Positions 31,253 through 42,368 of a stretch of DNA of 64,000 bases are shown here, one piece after another; within the stretch, counting starts at the first letter, position 1, and every line of letters begins with the position of its first letter. The stretch lies in contig CM030934.1 of NCBI GenBank assembly GCA_018136815.1, positions 6,713,373 through 6,777,372 of the forward strand, written 5' to 3'. The notes below the pieces were generated by a model. That model was not told the origin of the DNA. It was given only the letters and a program-made list of their open reading frames with translations, and searched no databases. This DNA is from Isochrysis galbana. Taxonomy: Eukaryota; Haptophyta; Isochrysidales; Isochrysidaceae. Made by a program: the position numbers and the translations under genes.

Positions 31253-31278
31253 ACGTGGTACCGGTACCGGTACCACGT
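31253..31278. other. 26-bp perfect palindrome built of GGTACC units
   Basis: The 26 bases equal their own reverse complement: ACGTGGTACC, GGTACC and the mirror half. A further GTACATGTAC and CCATGG palindrome pair follows to about 31294. It directly abuts repeat b copy 3. Confidence 0.9.
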
Positions 31279-31620
31279 ACATGTACCATGGTACCCCCGC
31301 TCCCCCGCCGAGAGACGAAGACGAGAGACGAGAGACCACTCCAACCTCTACAACACTAGCGCGCTCAACTATCGTTAAAACGACAGGGTCATGGAGCGTG
31401 CCCCGTTCCACTCGTCCCTATCCGCTCTCCGCCCCCCCCGCGCCGCGCCGGCCGGACTTCTTCGTCCTCATTGATAGTTTTTATATACGTCTTCTCTGTC
31501 ACGATGCTGGCTGACCCGCCCCAGAAACAGGCGTTCCAAGGGCCACTGATGATGTGCACGCCGTGCGCATGTCGAGGTCATTGCAACTCATCACACCTGG
31601 CCCATGTCATTCTATAGTCT

Positions 31621-32008
31621 ATAGTAAACCCAGATGGAACAATAGGCTTCTAATAGGTTCTATTAAAAGGTCAAGAGGCCCAGTAGACCTGTTACCTGTT
31701 AATAGGAATAGGTAATAGGTAAAAAAAACCTTTTAATATTCTCGCCTCGCGCGTGGCTATAGGTACCGCTATCGTAGCCACGCCCAGATCATCTTAGATC
31801 CCTTCCTCTCCCTAGTAACCAAGCTCAGAAGTCAAAAGCCAATCATATTCATATTATAAATCATACTGATAAATCTATAATATTAGTAAAATGTGTTTTA
31901 TTTTGACCTATTACGGACCTATTGCGACCTGTTAACATGTCCTCTTAATAGGAAGAGGCCCCCGAAACCTGTTGACCTTGTACCTGTTGTCCCATCTGGG
32001 ATAGTAAA
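31621..32008. mobile_element. 372-bp MITE with 8-bp target-site duplication
   Basis: ATAGTAAA stands at 31621-31628 and again at 32001-32008. The enclosed 372 bases begin CCCAGATGGAACAATAGG and end, in reverse complement, CCCAGATGGGACAACAGG, so they are terminal inverted repeats. Subterminal AATAGG/CCTATT motifs repeat on both sides. An A-run plus CCTTTTAATATTCTCGCC module (31721-31745) sits inside. There is no ORF. An 8-bp duplication is typical of hAT and also occurs in Merlin-type elements. Confidence 0.85.
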
Positions 32009-32189
32009 CGATGGGGGTATTTATATTTATATTATTTATTCTAGCTCTAGCTCTAGCCCGGTCATTCACTGGGGGGTGCGGAGGGCACCATCGGTAATGG
32101 GCAAACGAGGGCCTAAAAATATAAAATCTGAAGATTCCGAGCTAACATCTACGACAGTCTGGGTTTCTCTACGTACCTTACTACTACCC

Positions 32190-32430
32190 ACATCGCAACT
32201 AAGTTTATACTTCGACTTCGTTCGCCCATGGCCCATGGGGGGGCACGAGCCCCCCTCCCCCTCTCTCTCCACTCCTCCCCTGCCATGGGGGATAACCACC
32301 CATGCTCTTGGCATGCCTGATGGCTTGCCAGGAGCAGACTGCCCTGCTGGCCCACTCTCTCTCTGGCAAGCTCGCCTGCCTCGCTCGCGCTCGCCCTGGC
32401 CGGTCGTGGCTAGCCCATCGCTCCAATCCC
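32190..32430 (+). repeat. Family A fragment (first ~240 bp)
   Basis: Starts GCAACTAAGTTTATACTTCG and runs through GGGGGCACGAGCCCCCC, CACTCCTCCCCTGCCATGGG and GATGGCTTGCCAGGAGC, matching the first part of the element at 17790. After about 32430 the similarity stops and a different GC-rich sequence with a (GGTGTGGCCGGGGCCACGG) inverted stretch follows to about 32700. From 32700 to 32992 I see no gene. Confidence 0.75.
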
Positions 32431-32992
32431 CCCTGGGACTAGCACGTCTGTTGTGGCTGGTGTGGCCGGGGCCACGGGCCGTGTGGTGCGACGCGAGTCG
32501 CACGCACCTGCTCGGCCTAAGATGGGGGGTGCGGTCGCTTGCGCCAGCGACTGACTGCTCCGAATGAACTAGGGGGCCGCCCTCAGCGGGGGGGCCGAAG
32601 GAGAGGAGAGGCGCGCCGGCGCGCTCTATGGCGACCAACGATAAAGTTAGTTGCGTAGGCGGAGGGAGAGGAGGGGAGCGGCGCGCGCCCCCCATCTCCT
32701 ATTTTTAAAAGATAGTTGTTGTTGAGACCTGACGAGAGCCCTAAGGACTATGACTCCCCACGTTTGCACGAATTCGTCTACCATCCAGAGTTGCACACCG
32801 CAAAATGGCGGGATGGGGAAAAGATAACATCCTCAGTGGGGGAAGCCAGTAAAACCAGGTGAGCATTAAAGATTAGGATAAGGTAAAAAGGGTGAAAGAC
32901 AGAGAGGCTACCGAGATTGTGCGACAGAATGGCACGCCGGCCACCTCCTTATCCCTCGCGTACGGTAAACTTCTGCAATGATGTTGCCTGTA

Positions 32993-34888
32993 TCATACCG
33001 CGGATGCATCCTCACCGGGGTTGGCCTCTCGCAAGAAGCAGCACTTGAAATGACGAGCAGGTGTAAGTGGGCACATGGTGCCGTTCCATCGCGGAAGGAA
33101 ACCACGCCAGCCGCCGGCATTGTCCTCGAGAGGGGGTAGCAAATCGCACGCCACACGTGCACGCGTCCAGCCCCACGTTGCACAGCTCTGCGAGCAGTCT
33201 GCTACCACCTTGGGAAAGGGCACCTTGACTTCCCATGCAGCTTTCACCTCTGGGTACAGGGTCGGAGTCACCTTGTGCACAACGATCGCCTTGGCCAGCA
33301 TGCCAGGCTTTGCAAAATTTTGCGAATTATACCACGGCCAAAACCATCCCTTCTCCGGCAGATGAATTAGATGCACCTTTCGCCTATTGCCCGCGCCATC
33401 AGCACCTACGCCGCTCCCTGTCTCAGGACGGGCGTTGGTTGCGCTTTCGGAGATATTGACTCGAGCGCCATCGCCCGAGGAGGCGGCAATCAGCTTCGTC
33501 ACGGTGCGCCACACATTGTATGAGATCCCCGCATCTTCATGATGCCACATGTGAATGGACGCAGGTTGTGCAGCACACTCCGCTGCACTTTTGCACGGAG
33601 TGCCATAGTCGTTTCTCGCACGAGCGACCGTTGTCCAATCACGAAAACGCTCATCGGCGGCGACCTCCAAGGCTAGAGCGCGCGACATGCACGTAAGCGT
33701 CCCTGTGCCCTGCAAGCGAGGGAATAGGTGATGAGGTAAGTATGTAAGCACCACTCGGTTGCGGCTTTGGACGTCCTCCCTTCTGGACAGGCCAAACAGG
33801 GGAGAGAACTAGTGAAGGTGTGGAGTGCACCCTCCCGTTCCAGACAGGCCAAAGATGGGAGAGAGCTAGTGAAGGGTTGGAGTGCACAGTGCATCTCATA
33901 GCACATGCCGGATCTCTTCATGGCGGAGCACTCTGCAATCTTCTCTGCCACATCGCGAGCACATACCATCAGTGGCCCTGGAGAGGAGGTGCAGACGCGC
34001 AATCACCTGTGGAAACGGGCCCTCGGCTCTTTCGCACTTATTCCTCGGGTCCTCCATCTGATTGATGGCGTCCATGGGTCCGCCCCAACCACCACCACAT
34101 GCTTGAAAATCATAGTGCGGGATCCAGCCACGCCATCGAATGTACGACAGGAGTATGAGAGGATGGCGACTGTCTCCGGCTGCCTTCTCTGCAGCAGCAA
34201 GAGCACCTGCAAGATGCGCGCCGTGGATGAGAGAGTCGTCGTCAGTCTTGCAAAAGAAACGTGCGCCAGAGCGCTTCGGCGCTTCAAGCCACCACGCGGC
34301 TGACTTCTCGCTCGCCTTGCCGACATTGGGGATGCCTTCACGAGCGTTCACGAATACGGCGTCACCATGCTCATTGAATTCTAGCGCCAGTTTCGCTTGC
34401 ATATCACGCCCGGGGGGACTACCATAGTACGAGTCGCCGAAGACGTACTCCGCTGCCAGGTGAGGGCCTTCCCCTGGCACTCGGCCGTCACCGCGTCGCC
34501 CTCCTGACTCGCTCGAGAAACGTCGGAGCAGGTTGCGCTGCTCAAAATTAGGAGGGTACGAGACGACCCCAAGCAAGACATATGGCGCGCCCGCCGACTC
34601 GTCGCGCCTGGGCAAGCCCTTGTGACGCGATGACTGCTCGTCTGAATCATCGTCCGAGTCATCGTCCGAGATGTGAGTAGACGAGCCTTGACCGGCGCTG
34701 TACTGCCGCTCTGTCGCGCTGAGCGGCGCGTGACGCACGGGGGGGGCGGCTGAATGCGACGGCCCGCGGAAGACGAAGCCCAGCACGAAGCAGCCGAGGC
34801 ACAGCAGGATGCTCAGCACGCGGCGCTCCGAGTCGAGCAGGTTCATCGCGGCGCAGCGCCAGGAATGGGAAGCCAGTCCGTTCCTCAT
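32993..34888 (-). CDS. Type II membrane GT31-like galactosyltransferase
   Basis: Two exons (34888-34007 and 33709-32993; intron 33710-34006, GTGATT...TTGCAG, phase 0) give 532 residues. After a short cytosolic tail a signal anchor spans about residues 23-40 (VLSILLCLGCFVLGFVF), followed by an acidic Ser/Asp stem. The catalytic region has FCKTDDDSL at 212-220, the DxD-type metal/UDP-sugar site of beta-1,3-glycosyltransferases. Across the splice comes GPFPQ|GTGTLTCMSRALA, equivalent to the GPxYxxS motif, then HMWHHEDAGISYNVW, equivalent to the ED-containing acceptor/metal motif. The reaction is therefore probably transfer of a galactosyl or N-acetylhexosaminyl residue in the Golgi; donor and acceptor cannot be read. 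A second in-frame ATG at 34846 (MNLLDSERR) is a possible alternative start. Confidence 0.8.
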
Positions 34889-35108
34889 GTTCACTCTACA
34901 AATCCTCCTCTCTCACACACGGATCGAGAAGAGACTTTCTCTTTAGGTTTAGAGTAAATAATGAGAAGCACAGGAATTTTCTTGTAGGATGTGCAAGATC
35001 TAAGCCTGAGACTGGCAACGTCGTCTACAAGAAACATCTGAAGATTCTGGGCTAGAGGCTAGAGCTTCGCAGCCGACAGCGCTTCGCAGCCAGTACGCGC
35101 CGGCGCCG

Positions 35109-36358
35109 ATGGCTCCGGCGGCCGCCAGAGTGCCTGTGGACCCGCGCAGAGGGGGCAAGGGAGAAGGGAGCCTACAGCCTACACCAAGGCTGCCCATGAT
35201 GCCCTGGTGGAGCAACGGCTCGCGACGCTCGAAGACGTCCGCAAAGCAGTGGAACACTGCCGCGCGACGGGCGAGAGCGCGCGCCGAGCTATACGCTCCG
35301 GCAAGTTCCCTCTAGCCACTGAGGGTGAGGGTAAGGTGCGTCAGGCGCTGTCCCGCGACCGCGACCCTTCCAGCGACAAGGCCGCGTGGGATCACCACTC
35401 GCAGGTGCAGGAAATGCTGTCGGGCCGGCGGAAGCGCGCACGTCTCTTCGAGCTATCGGGCGCTGTCACTCTGCGCGACTTGCGGGCTGAGAAGGAGAAG
35501 AGGGATCAGGAAGAGCTGGAGGTTGCGAGGCGAAGCGAGAAGGTGCAACTCGAGGTTCCCTTTTTTTGTTACACCCCTCTCGTCTATTTAGGTATATAAT
35601 TTATGTCGACCCCTAACTTAGACACTCTCCTTACGTACTCCCCTCCTTTCCATTTCTACTGAGTGGCACGCGTAGGCAGACGAAATTGGCATGCACACTT
35701 TGGCGTCGGTATCTTTGCCGTCTTTCCGGTAACCTTTCTCTCTTTCTCTTAGTTTTAATAGTCTCGACAGCATACTACTGGTCGAGAGGCATGATAAAGT
35801 TGGAGCAAGCCTGCCGAAGCCCTCTAAGAAGGCGGGAGCCGCGCTTGAGCTCCTCTTGAATCGACGATGAAGCACTACTCCCGTCTATTTTTGCGCCTCA
35901 ACTTGGACGATCGACCCGCTCGGGTTGAATGAAGAATGCAACCATGCCCGCTGCTGCCCGAGTTGAAGAATGCAACCACTCCCGCTCGAGTTTAAGAATG
36001 CAACCATATGGGCGTCAGACCGCCAACGTCCGCACTTGCACGCCCATGGCCAGCACGCCGGGCGGATGGCGACGTCTTCGGAGGTCAGAGGTCAGAGGAC
36101 TTCACGCAGTTTCGACGCCATTTGCTACTTACTAGCCCCCGTGTGGCGTGGCCCTTCCTCCCTCTTCGCCTGATTCCGCGGAGGTGATGCGAGCGCGCAA
36201 GATGGCGCGGCTCCGCGTCACATACGAGTCGAGCCATGCCGCCTTGGCTGAAGAAGAAGCGGAGGCGGAGATGCGAGCGCAGGTGCGAAGCCGCAGGCGG
36301 AAGACATGCAGAGGAGGCGGCGGCGGCCAAACTGTGGGGCGCCAAGCAGCTGTAGTAG
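35109..36358 (+). pseudogene. Possible eroded gene with coiled-coil sequence
   Basis: An ATG at 35109 opens a frame that must shift by one near 35180 to join a convincing helical stretch (YTKAAHDALVEQRLATLEDV, ending DLRAEKEKRDQEELEVAR at about 35535). A GT at a plausible donor follows. Some 650 bases later a second charged helical stretch (AALAEEEAEAEMRAQV) and an AEEAAAAKLWGAKQL-stop ending again need a frame change. This looks like one gene with introns plus one or two frameshifts, or two fragments. The function is unknown. It could be a draft-sequence error rather than true decay. Confidence 0.25.
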
Positions 36359-36621
36359 CCTATCCCCTATGGTTATGAGAGTGAGTGTGTGTGCCATTAC
36401 TTGTTCCTAGACAATAAACAATCGCATTGACAAATGCAACTTTGGCAATGACAATGTAGCTGTTTATGGTCTCCAGCTGGGGTTTATGTTTATGATCTCA
36501 GGCTGAGGCTCGTTCCTCGCACGCGCACGCGCTCGCCCGCCGGCCTGCCGCACTTGTCATTGTCCATTGTCCATTGTACTCAGAGTAAAGTGAGTTGAGT
36601 TGAGTATTTGAGGATGGCACA

Positions 36622-36714
36622 ACTCATGAGTGTGAGTACTCCCTTCGTTGCCCTACTCATGAGTATGCATACTCTAGTGCCACTTTGGGCACTACTCTAC
36701 TCATACTCATGAGT
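36622..36714. promoter_or_regulatory. Three copies of the palindrome ACTCATGAGT upstream of the F-box gene
   Basis: ACTCATGAGT occurs at 36622-36631, 36655-36664 and about 36705-36714, 85-175 bases before the ATG at 36798, with several extra GAGTACTC/ACTCAT half-sites between. Spacing is 33 and 50 bases. This looks like a cluster of sites for a dimeric transcription factor (bZIP-like symmetry), which is inference. Confidence 0.45.
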
Positions 36715-36797
36715 ACTCCCTCTAATCTAGCTCTGGGCTGGCATCCACTAAGGTTAGACGTGCTTTGGGGGCTCTGTTTGGCCGTGCGGGTGGGAGA

Positions 36798-38979
36798 ATG
36801 CTCGGCAGCGCCCAGTTCGAGGTGCATGCGCTGGCGGTGGGCAGCCGCGTGCGGCTGGAGGGGCTGCAGGCGCGCGCCGAGCTCAACGGCACGCATGGCC
36901 GCTTCCTCTACTTCCACCCGCCCAGCGGCCGATGCGCCGTCCGGCTGGCAGAGCAGCACCGCAGCCAGCTCATCCGCGCAAAGCCGGCAAACGTGAAACC
37001 CTTGCCTCCGCTGGCCCAATGGGACGAACACGAGGAGGAGGCGGGGATGCAGCTGATGAGGTTGGCACCCGAACTGCTCTGCACCATCCTGGCCTATCTT
37101 TCGCCCCTCGACCTCCTTCGCGCCGCCGCCACCTGCGTGCAGATGCACCAGGTGAAGCGATCGTACGCAGAGAAGCTGTGGGGCAACTTGCTCTCGCACC
37201 CGAGGCTCAGCCCGTACAGCTGCACCGTTGGTCTACACCCCTTCTTGACATTGGACCCAGAGAACAGATACCGTGCGGCTGCCGATCTCCGGGTGAAGTG
37301 GCGATTGCAAGATGGGCGGGGGATGAACATCGCGTTTGACGCTTTTATCCGGTCCATCGCTGTCGACTACGAGAGGCACCGGATCGCCGTCGGCACGTCG
37401 GAGGGGTTCGTGGCGGTGGCCAGCATTCGACACTATCTTGCCGAGCGGTTGGACGTAGATCCGAGCGAGGCGATGTTTTCACAGGGCTTGCGACCGATAT
37501 ACCACTGCAAGTCCAAGATGGCCGGTGCTCCCCATGAGGCGCAGGTGCTCGGCCTCGCAATGGATGGCGGTACGGGGCTGCTCGTCAGCGGAGATGGCGC
37601 GCCGCACTGGAGGACGGATCTGGAGTGCCGACAGCCAACCCTAAAGATATGGAAGCTGGCGGCCGACCGCGACCAGATGTCCGGCGGCGATATATCCATG
37701 AGGGTGCCGTCTGTGAAGGGGACGCTGGTGCACACTCTACACGGTCATCGTGACTCCATCACGAGCGTCGTCATCTTGGGCTACTGCCCGGCGCGTCAGG
37801 ACGTCCAGGCGCACCTGCATGCCGCCTCTGCGTCGCGCGACGGGTCTGTCTACATCTGGCGCCTCTCTGACGGCCAGCGTGTCGGCAAAATCGACGCAGC
37901 GGATCTCGATGGGGTTGAGCATGGAACCTCACTGTGCATCGCGCCGGGGCGGCAAGCCACACGCCTCTTCATCGGCCACGAGTCCGGCCACCTGCTGGAG
38001 TGGGACTGGCCGACTGGAAGGGTTTTGCGCAGTCTCCGGCTCTACGAGACGCCACGCCTGCTGCCATTGGGTCCGCCGACTACCGAAGAGTGCGCCACGC
38101 CCGTCGTCATCCACCGGCTCTACTACCATCATCAAACGGATAGCCTCTCGGTTGGCCTTGACGAGGGCGCGTTTCGCATTGTGCAGTGGAACACTGATGC
38201 ACAGGCGGTCGGCGCGCCTCGCGAGCCTCGCGAAGTACTTGCTTTTGAACGTGGTCCTCGTGAGGAAGCAGAGGACATCTCCTTCCCTCACAAGCACATC
38301 GTCTCGCTCCAGGTGATAGCACTAGCTGTGCATTGCTTTGCTTGGTTGGCTGTAGTGAACGCTACCACGGCATCATTGCGCTCTCTCGTCCTCTTGTGCC
38401 ACGTGCAGCCTTGAAGCTGCAAGCTGCATTAGTGCGCCCATCTTTGATGCCCAGCCCGCCATCGCAGCCGGTGCGTCGACCCCTTCACCATGCCTTCCTT
38501 CCTCGCAGCATGACGGGGACAAGGTCGTGCTGTTGGAAGCAAGCGGTTCGATCGCTCTATGCGCGCTACTCCCATCGAAGAATTCCGTCCGGGCCGACGA
38601 TGCGGACCTTTCTCCCGAGCGGGCTAAGGCACTGACGTTGGAGGATATGGAAGCTCCCAAATATTTGACTTCCCAAGATCCGTGGCTAGGGCAGTGGTCG
38701 GCACAGAGTGCTCGAGCATATCCAGAGCTGCAGGGTCGAAACAAGGTTGGGACGAATGGACCGAGCGCCTCGCTGAGCGAGCCTAATGACGACGAGGACG
38801 AGCGGGGGGACCAGAGGGTAGAACGCTGCCATGACCTGCGCGCTTCAAGTCCATCGTTGACGGCTCTCCCAGCATGGCGCACCTCACGCCTCCGTCCCTA
38901 CCTCACCACGGTTGTGGCAACGCCGCGCTGGCTCGTGCACGACGGGCTCAACAACCAGATCCGGGTCCTCTTCCCTTGA
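36798..38979 (+). CDS. F-box and WD40-like repeat protein
   Basis: Two exons (36798-38312 and 38509-38979; intron 38313-38508, GTGATA...CTCGCAG, phase 0) give 661 residues. Residues 14-66 form a KOW/SH3-like module (GSRVRLEGLQ, AELNGTHGRF, GRCAVRL, KPANVK) often seen in algal proteins. Residues 87-125 form an F-box (LAPELLCTILAYLSPLDLLR). WD40-type blades follow: VHTLHGHRDSITSVVILGY, ASASRDGSVYIWRLSDGQ, LFIGHESGHLLEWDWPTGR and, across the splice, HKHIVSLQ|HDGDKVVLLEASG. The protein probably acts as the substrate-recognition part of an SCF ubiquitin ligase in cytosol or nucleus; the target is unknown. The ATG at 36798 is used because the longer frame has no earlier ATG. Confidence 0.8.
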
Positions 38980-38995
38980 AGTGCAGGCGTCCCAA

Positions 38996-39470
38996 GAAAA
39001 ATTCTCGCCGCGCGCAACTCTGGACCCACTACTTTCACCACAGTTGAAAAAAGGGGGGGCGGGAGCCAACGAGAAGGAGAAAAGCGTTCATTAGGTCTCG
39101 TCCCGTCGAACGTGGACCATCGAGTTTAGTTTTGTTTTCATTGCATAGTTGTAGTTTATTTATAAAAAAGTTTAATGTTCACACCTCACACGGCCCTGGA
39201 CCTCTTTCATACAGCCACGCCCGCGCACCCTCCTACTCCTCCCCAACCTGCCTTGCGGCGGCTCCCCTCGTGCTCGCTACTTAGTAGTTAATAATAATAT
39301 AACATCTGAGCTCTGACAGGCTCTGAGCGTTAGTACTACTACTGCCACTAGCCCTAGCCCGGTACTGCGTACTGCGGTACTAAAACCTTTGAATATTCTC
39401 ACCTCACTCGCGGCAAAGGAACCACTACTTACACACATCTTGCAGCATACTTTCTACAACCCCACTCCCC
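38996..39470 (+). repeat. Three copies of the TTTAATATTCTC repeat module
   Basis: Modules start at about 38996 (AAAAATTCTCGCCGCGCGC, short), 39161 (AAAAAAGTTTAATGTTCACACC, with the CATACAGCCACGCCCGC and TGCCTTGCGGC blocks to about 39290) and 39381 (AAAACCTTTGAATATTCTCACC, followed by a CTACTTA...GCAGCATACTTTCTAC block seen also near 46970). They are in the same orientation and lie just downstream of the F-box gene. No gene is present. Confidence 0.65.
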
Positions 39471-39527
39471 CGGCCCTCCCCCGCCCCCGCGCCATCAGGC
39501 GTCAGGCGGCTGCTGCCCCCGTGAGAG

Positions 39528-40245
39528 CGCCCTCTCTCTTTCTCTCGAAAGAGAAGGGAAGTTTCCCCACCTTTCTTCCTCCCAGGCGCCTCGCAGATAG
39601 GTTTAATTTGCTATCTCCCCTGCGGTTCTTTATCTGCTTCTGGGGGCAATCAGGTTTAATTTACGACCTCTTCGTATCTCCCCCTTAGGCACATCGCACT
39701 CCTTTCGTCTTATTTGGTAGGTCTCTTGGAATCTTGTGCGGCAGGATTGCCCCTCGTTTCTGTTATGGTGCGATTCCCCTTCCAGACGGGATCGCCGACA
39801 GATCGCCTTCTGATCGTCGTCCGTCGTCGTCTGGCCGGAGTGTTTGGGTTTGATTTTAGTCGAGTTACGTGAGAAAGTCGTGGGGCGAGAGTCGGGTGTT
39901 TTCCTGGGTGTCGTTGTCCGTCGTCCTGTCGCCAGTCGTCATCCGTCGTCGCTCTCGCTCTCGTCGCTCTCGCTCTCGTAACACTCAGACCCTACAGCCT
40001 CGCCTCGCCTCGCCAGCCCCTGCCATCACAGCCCTCCTCTCACTCGCCCTCGCCTCTCGCCACTCGTTCCATGTCGCTCTCGCCGCCGTCCTCGCCCTCG
40101 CTCAAGCCCGCCTGCCCGCCTTCCTCTGCTGACGGGCTTCAGCCCGTCAGCACCTCCGAAGTCGTCTCCCTCGCCGCGCTTGCCGCCGGCTCTGCCCCTT
40201 CCTCATTGCCCTCAGGCCCTATGGGCCATCCCAATTCGTCACCTA
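39528..40245 (+). mobile_element. 5' part of a retroelement: leader and start of an ORF, truncated (copy E)
   Basis: The leader block (GAGAGCGCCCTCTCTC, CGAAAGAGAAGGGAAG, GGCGCCTCGCAGATAGG) and the later block (GAAAGTCGTGGGGCGAGAG onward) both recur, inverted, at 53195-53345 and 52075-52490. Both copies carry an ATG-led frame (MSLSPPSSPS, then KPACPPSSADGLQPVS, then SSLPSGPMG) that is conserved and then stops or is truncated. A hairpin (GCTGACGGGCT/AGCCCGTCAGC) lies inside the ORF in both. No protease, reverse transcriptase or integrase follows. This is consistent with the leader and gag start of an LTR or LINE element, but the class is not provable here. Confidence 0.55.
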
Positions 40246-40337
40246 GGGCCCCAACAACAAAACGTAACCAAATACTAACAAAAGACAAAAGACGCTAAAG
40301 TCGCAAAGGGCCGAAAAGCTAAACTTGAAATCGAGAC

Positions 40338-40690
40338 CGGGCGCGGTGCGTGCCCGTTTTCGACGATCCATCCAGATGAGGGGGCCCGCCAGACACCAAA
40401 TGCACAGGGGCCACCCACACAGTCACGCCAATCGGGCGGGCCGCGCGCCGAAATCTCGTAGAAATCAGCCATCCGTGGAGCCCATTCGACGTTTGACGTC
40501 TCCGGGGGAGGCCCTGAGAGCCCGACTTCGAACTGATGCCGGACGCGCTGCGCGCGCGTTTTCGACGATCCATCTTGATGGGGGGACCCGCCAGACACCA
40601 AATACACAGGGGCCACCCACACAGTCATGCAGTCATGCCAATCGGGCGGGCCGCGCGCCGAAATCTCGTTGGAATCAGCCATCCGTCTAG
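40338..40690 (+). repeat. Direct duplication of a ~140-bp unit
   Basis: Unit 1 (about 40338-40475) and unit 2 (about 40537-40686) share CGTTTTCGACGATCCATC, CCCGCCAGACACCAAAT, CACAGGGGCCACCCACACAG, CCAATCGGGCGGGCCGCGC and GAATCAGCCATCCGT. Unit 2 has a small internal ATGCAGTC duplication. The reading frames over it mirror the duplication and are not judged to be genes. Confidence 0.85.
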
Positions 40691-40994
40691 CCGTGCGCCG
40701 TGGGGGGTCTTTATCGTTGAGGGTCTCAAGAAAACCCCTTTTTAGCATGATAAACAGTCATGTTTATGTGAGTAAATAAGACGCACATTCTTTTTTTGAA
40801 ATTTCGGCGGGGGAACGTGATCATACGGATTTTTACACTGTAGCACTGTAGAGAGGGGATTATACATTATACTTGTAGAACGGGGATTATATTCTTAGAC
40901 AGGGGGCACCGCCCACCCAAACTTGCAGCCCACTTCTAGAGAGGGCCCAAACTTCTGACGCACCAGAGAAGGCCATCCAAACTTCAAGAAAAAC

Positions 40995-41215
40995 TTCTAG
41001 AAGTATTGACCTGAGCCTACCCCCGAAACCGAAGAAAAAGGAACGAGGTGGGGCGGGGGGGCGGGAAGGTGAGAGAAGTGGGGGTGAGGGCGATGTCGAG
41101 CGAGAATCTGGATGAGGAGTGAGCAAATAGTAGCGTAGCGGGCATCTTCAAGAATTTTTCTTCTTCAAGAATTTTTCTTGAAACTCAGTTGTGGTGAGCT
41201 AAGTATAAACTTAGT
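40995..41215 (+). repeat. Fragments of two dispersed repeats
   Basis: GAAACCGAAGAAAAAGGAACGAGG with a following G-rich stretch resembles 57490-57600 and, inverted, 53775-53860. Two copies of TTCTTCAAGAATTTTTC at 41150-41180 and CTAAGTATAAACTTAGTTG at 41198-41216 (the terminal palindrome of family A) follow. From 41217 to 41876 I see no gene apart from possible 3' sequence of the next gene. Confidence 0.55.
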
Positions 41216-41876
41216 TGATGAACACCAACGAATGTGCATTGTGCGCATGAATTGGGAAACAACAAACAAACAACACAACACAACCCAAGGAACAAGAGTG
41301 AAACTATGGGCCTAGTATTCTCGATGTAACACATATGCTAAATCAATCGCTGACACCGAAGAGAATGGCTAGGTCTTAGGGGTCGTAGTAGATGGCAGAA
41401 ATTTACAAGCCCAGCATCGGCCACGGACCGAGGCCACACCACCACCCTAACATGAGGCTGTGTGCAGCTTGTGCCTGTGTAGAAGACCTCATTCTATCTT
41501 CAACCTGAGTTACCATTGTGGTATCCCTGTTTGTGAACAACTCTTGTCAGCGTTTAGCGGGTCCAGTCGCACATGAAGACCCCGCTGGATCGAATCAGAG
41601 GAGTCGGCAGCAGCGTGTGAGACGCAGCGTGTTCTATTTGCAGTGTGGGCAACGAGTGCCAGAAATGTTTAACATTGAGCAACGTGACATTGGAGGGAGC
41701 TAGACCTCCTGGTTAGCCTCAAACCAAGATGATCGAGCGCATTAATGGCACAGTTGGCACCAAGCCGCATGGAGCTTGTGCTGTGCTCATTCGGCCCACC
41801 AATCACCCATCATGAAGCCATGGACTCTTGCTCCTTGAGACTAGCCGGCTGAGTGTTGAGAAGGAATGGGTGCGAT

Positions 41877-42368
41877 TCACTCCAAACCAATTGCCTTCTC
41901 CAGAATTTCGCTCTGCTTCATCCGGTTGCCGCCGCGCGCTGCGTCGAATTGAACCCGTTTCTGTGAGTTGGGAAGTGAGAGGGACGCGGTGAAATGCTGC
42001 CACATTCCACCATCGCCAATTTCGCATCAGTAATGTGGGTGCACTGGGACCCCAATCACGGCAGGCGCGGCAGAGCGAGGCCGGCTCACCTCCCAGGCGA
42101 TGGCGGCGTCCGTCACCTCGTCGACCCACTCCTCGGGTGGCACGTATCGGCTCTTTGGTGGAGGGGGTGGAGGGGGTGGGGGAGGAGGCTGCTTCCGCAT
42201 CGCCCTTGCGCCGCCTAGCAGTCTCTCAAGAAACTGGTTGCCCTCAGCGGCGCACGCGAGGGGCGAGACGTGACGTGCAGTTCGCGCTCCCACAGGCGGG
42301 TTGAACACCAGGCTCATCCCGCCGCTGGCGAGCAGGAGCACTGGGAGGATGGTGGGCTTGCGGACCAT
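41877..42368 (-). CDS. Small putative plastid-targeted protein with polyproline
   Basis: Two exons (42368-42090 and 41960-41877; intron 41961-42089, GTGAGC...CTCACAG, phase 0) give 120 residues. The N terminus is hydrophobic (ILPVLLLASGGMSLVF), then basic and hydroxylated (VGARTARHVSPLA), which looks like the bipartite signal plus transit peptide of nuclear genes for secondary plastids. The mature part has about a dozen prolines in a row and a conserved-looking acidic helix (YVPPEEWVDEVTDAAIAWE) that continues across the splice (KRVQFDAARGGNRMKQSEI). The splice is preferred because it removes an unrelated frame and yields a coherent C terminus. The function is unknown. Targeting is inference; a secreted protein is the alternative. 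Confidence 0.6.

Noticed and set aside
40275-40748. Minus-strand frame of 157 codons with an internal repeat
   Set aside because: The protein repeat mirrors the 140-bp DNA duplication, and no host-like codon pattern or start context supports it.
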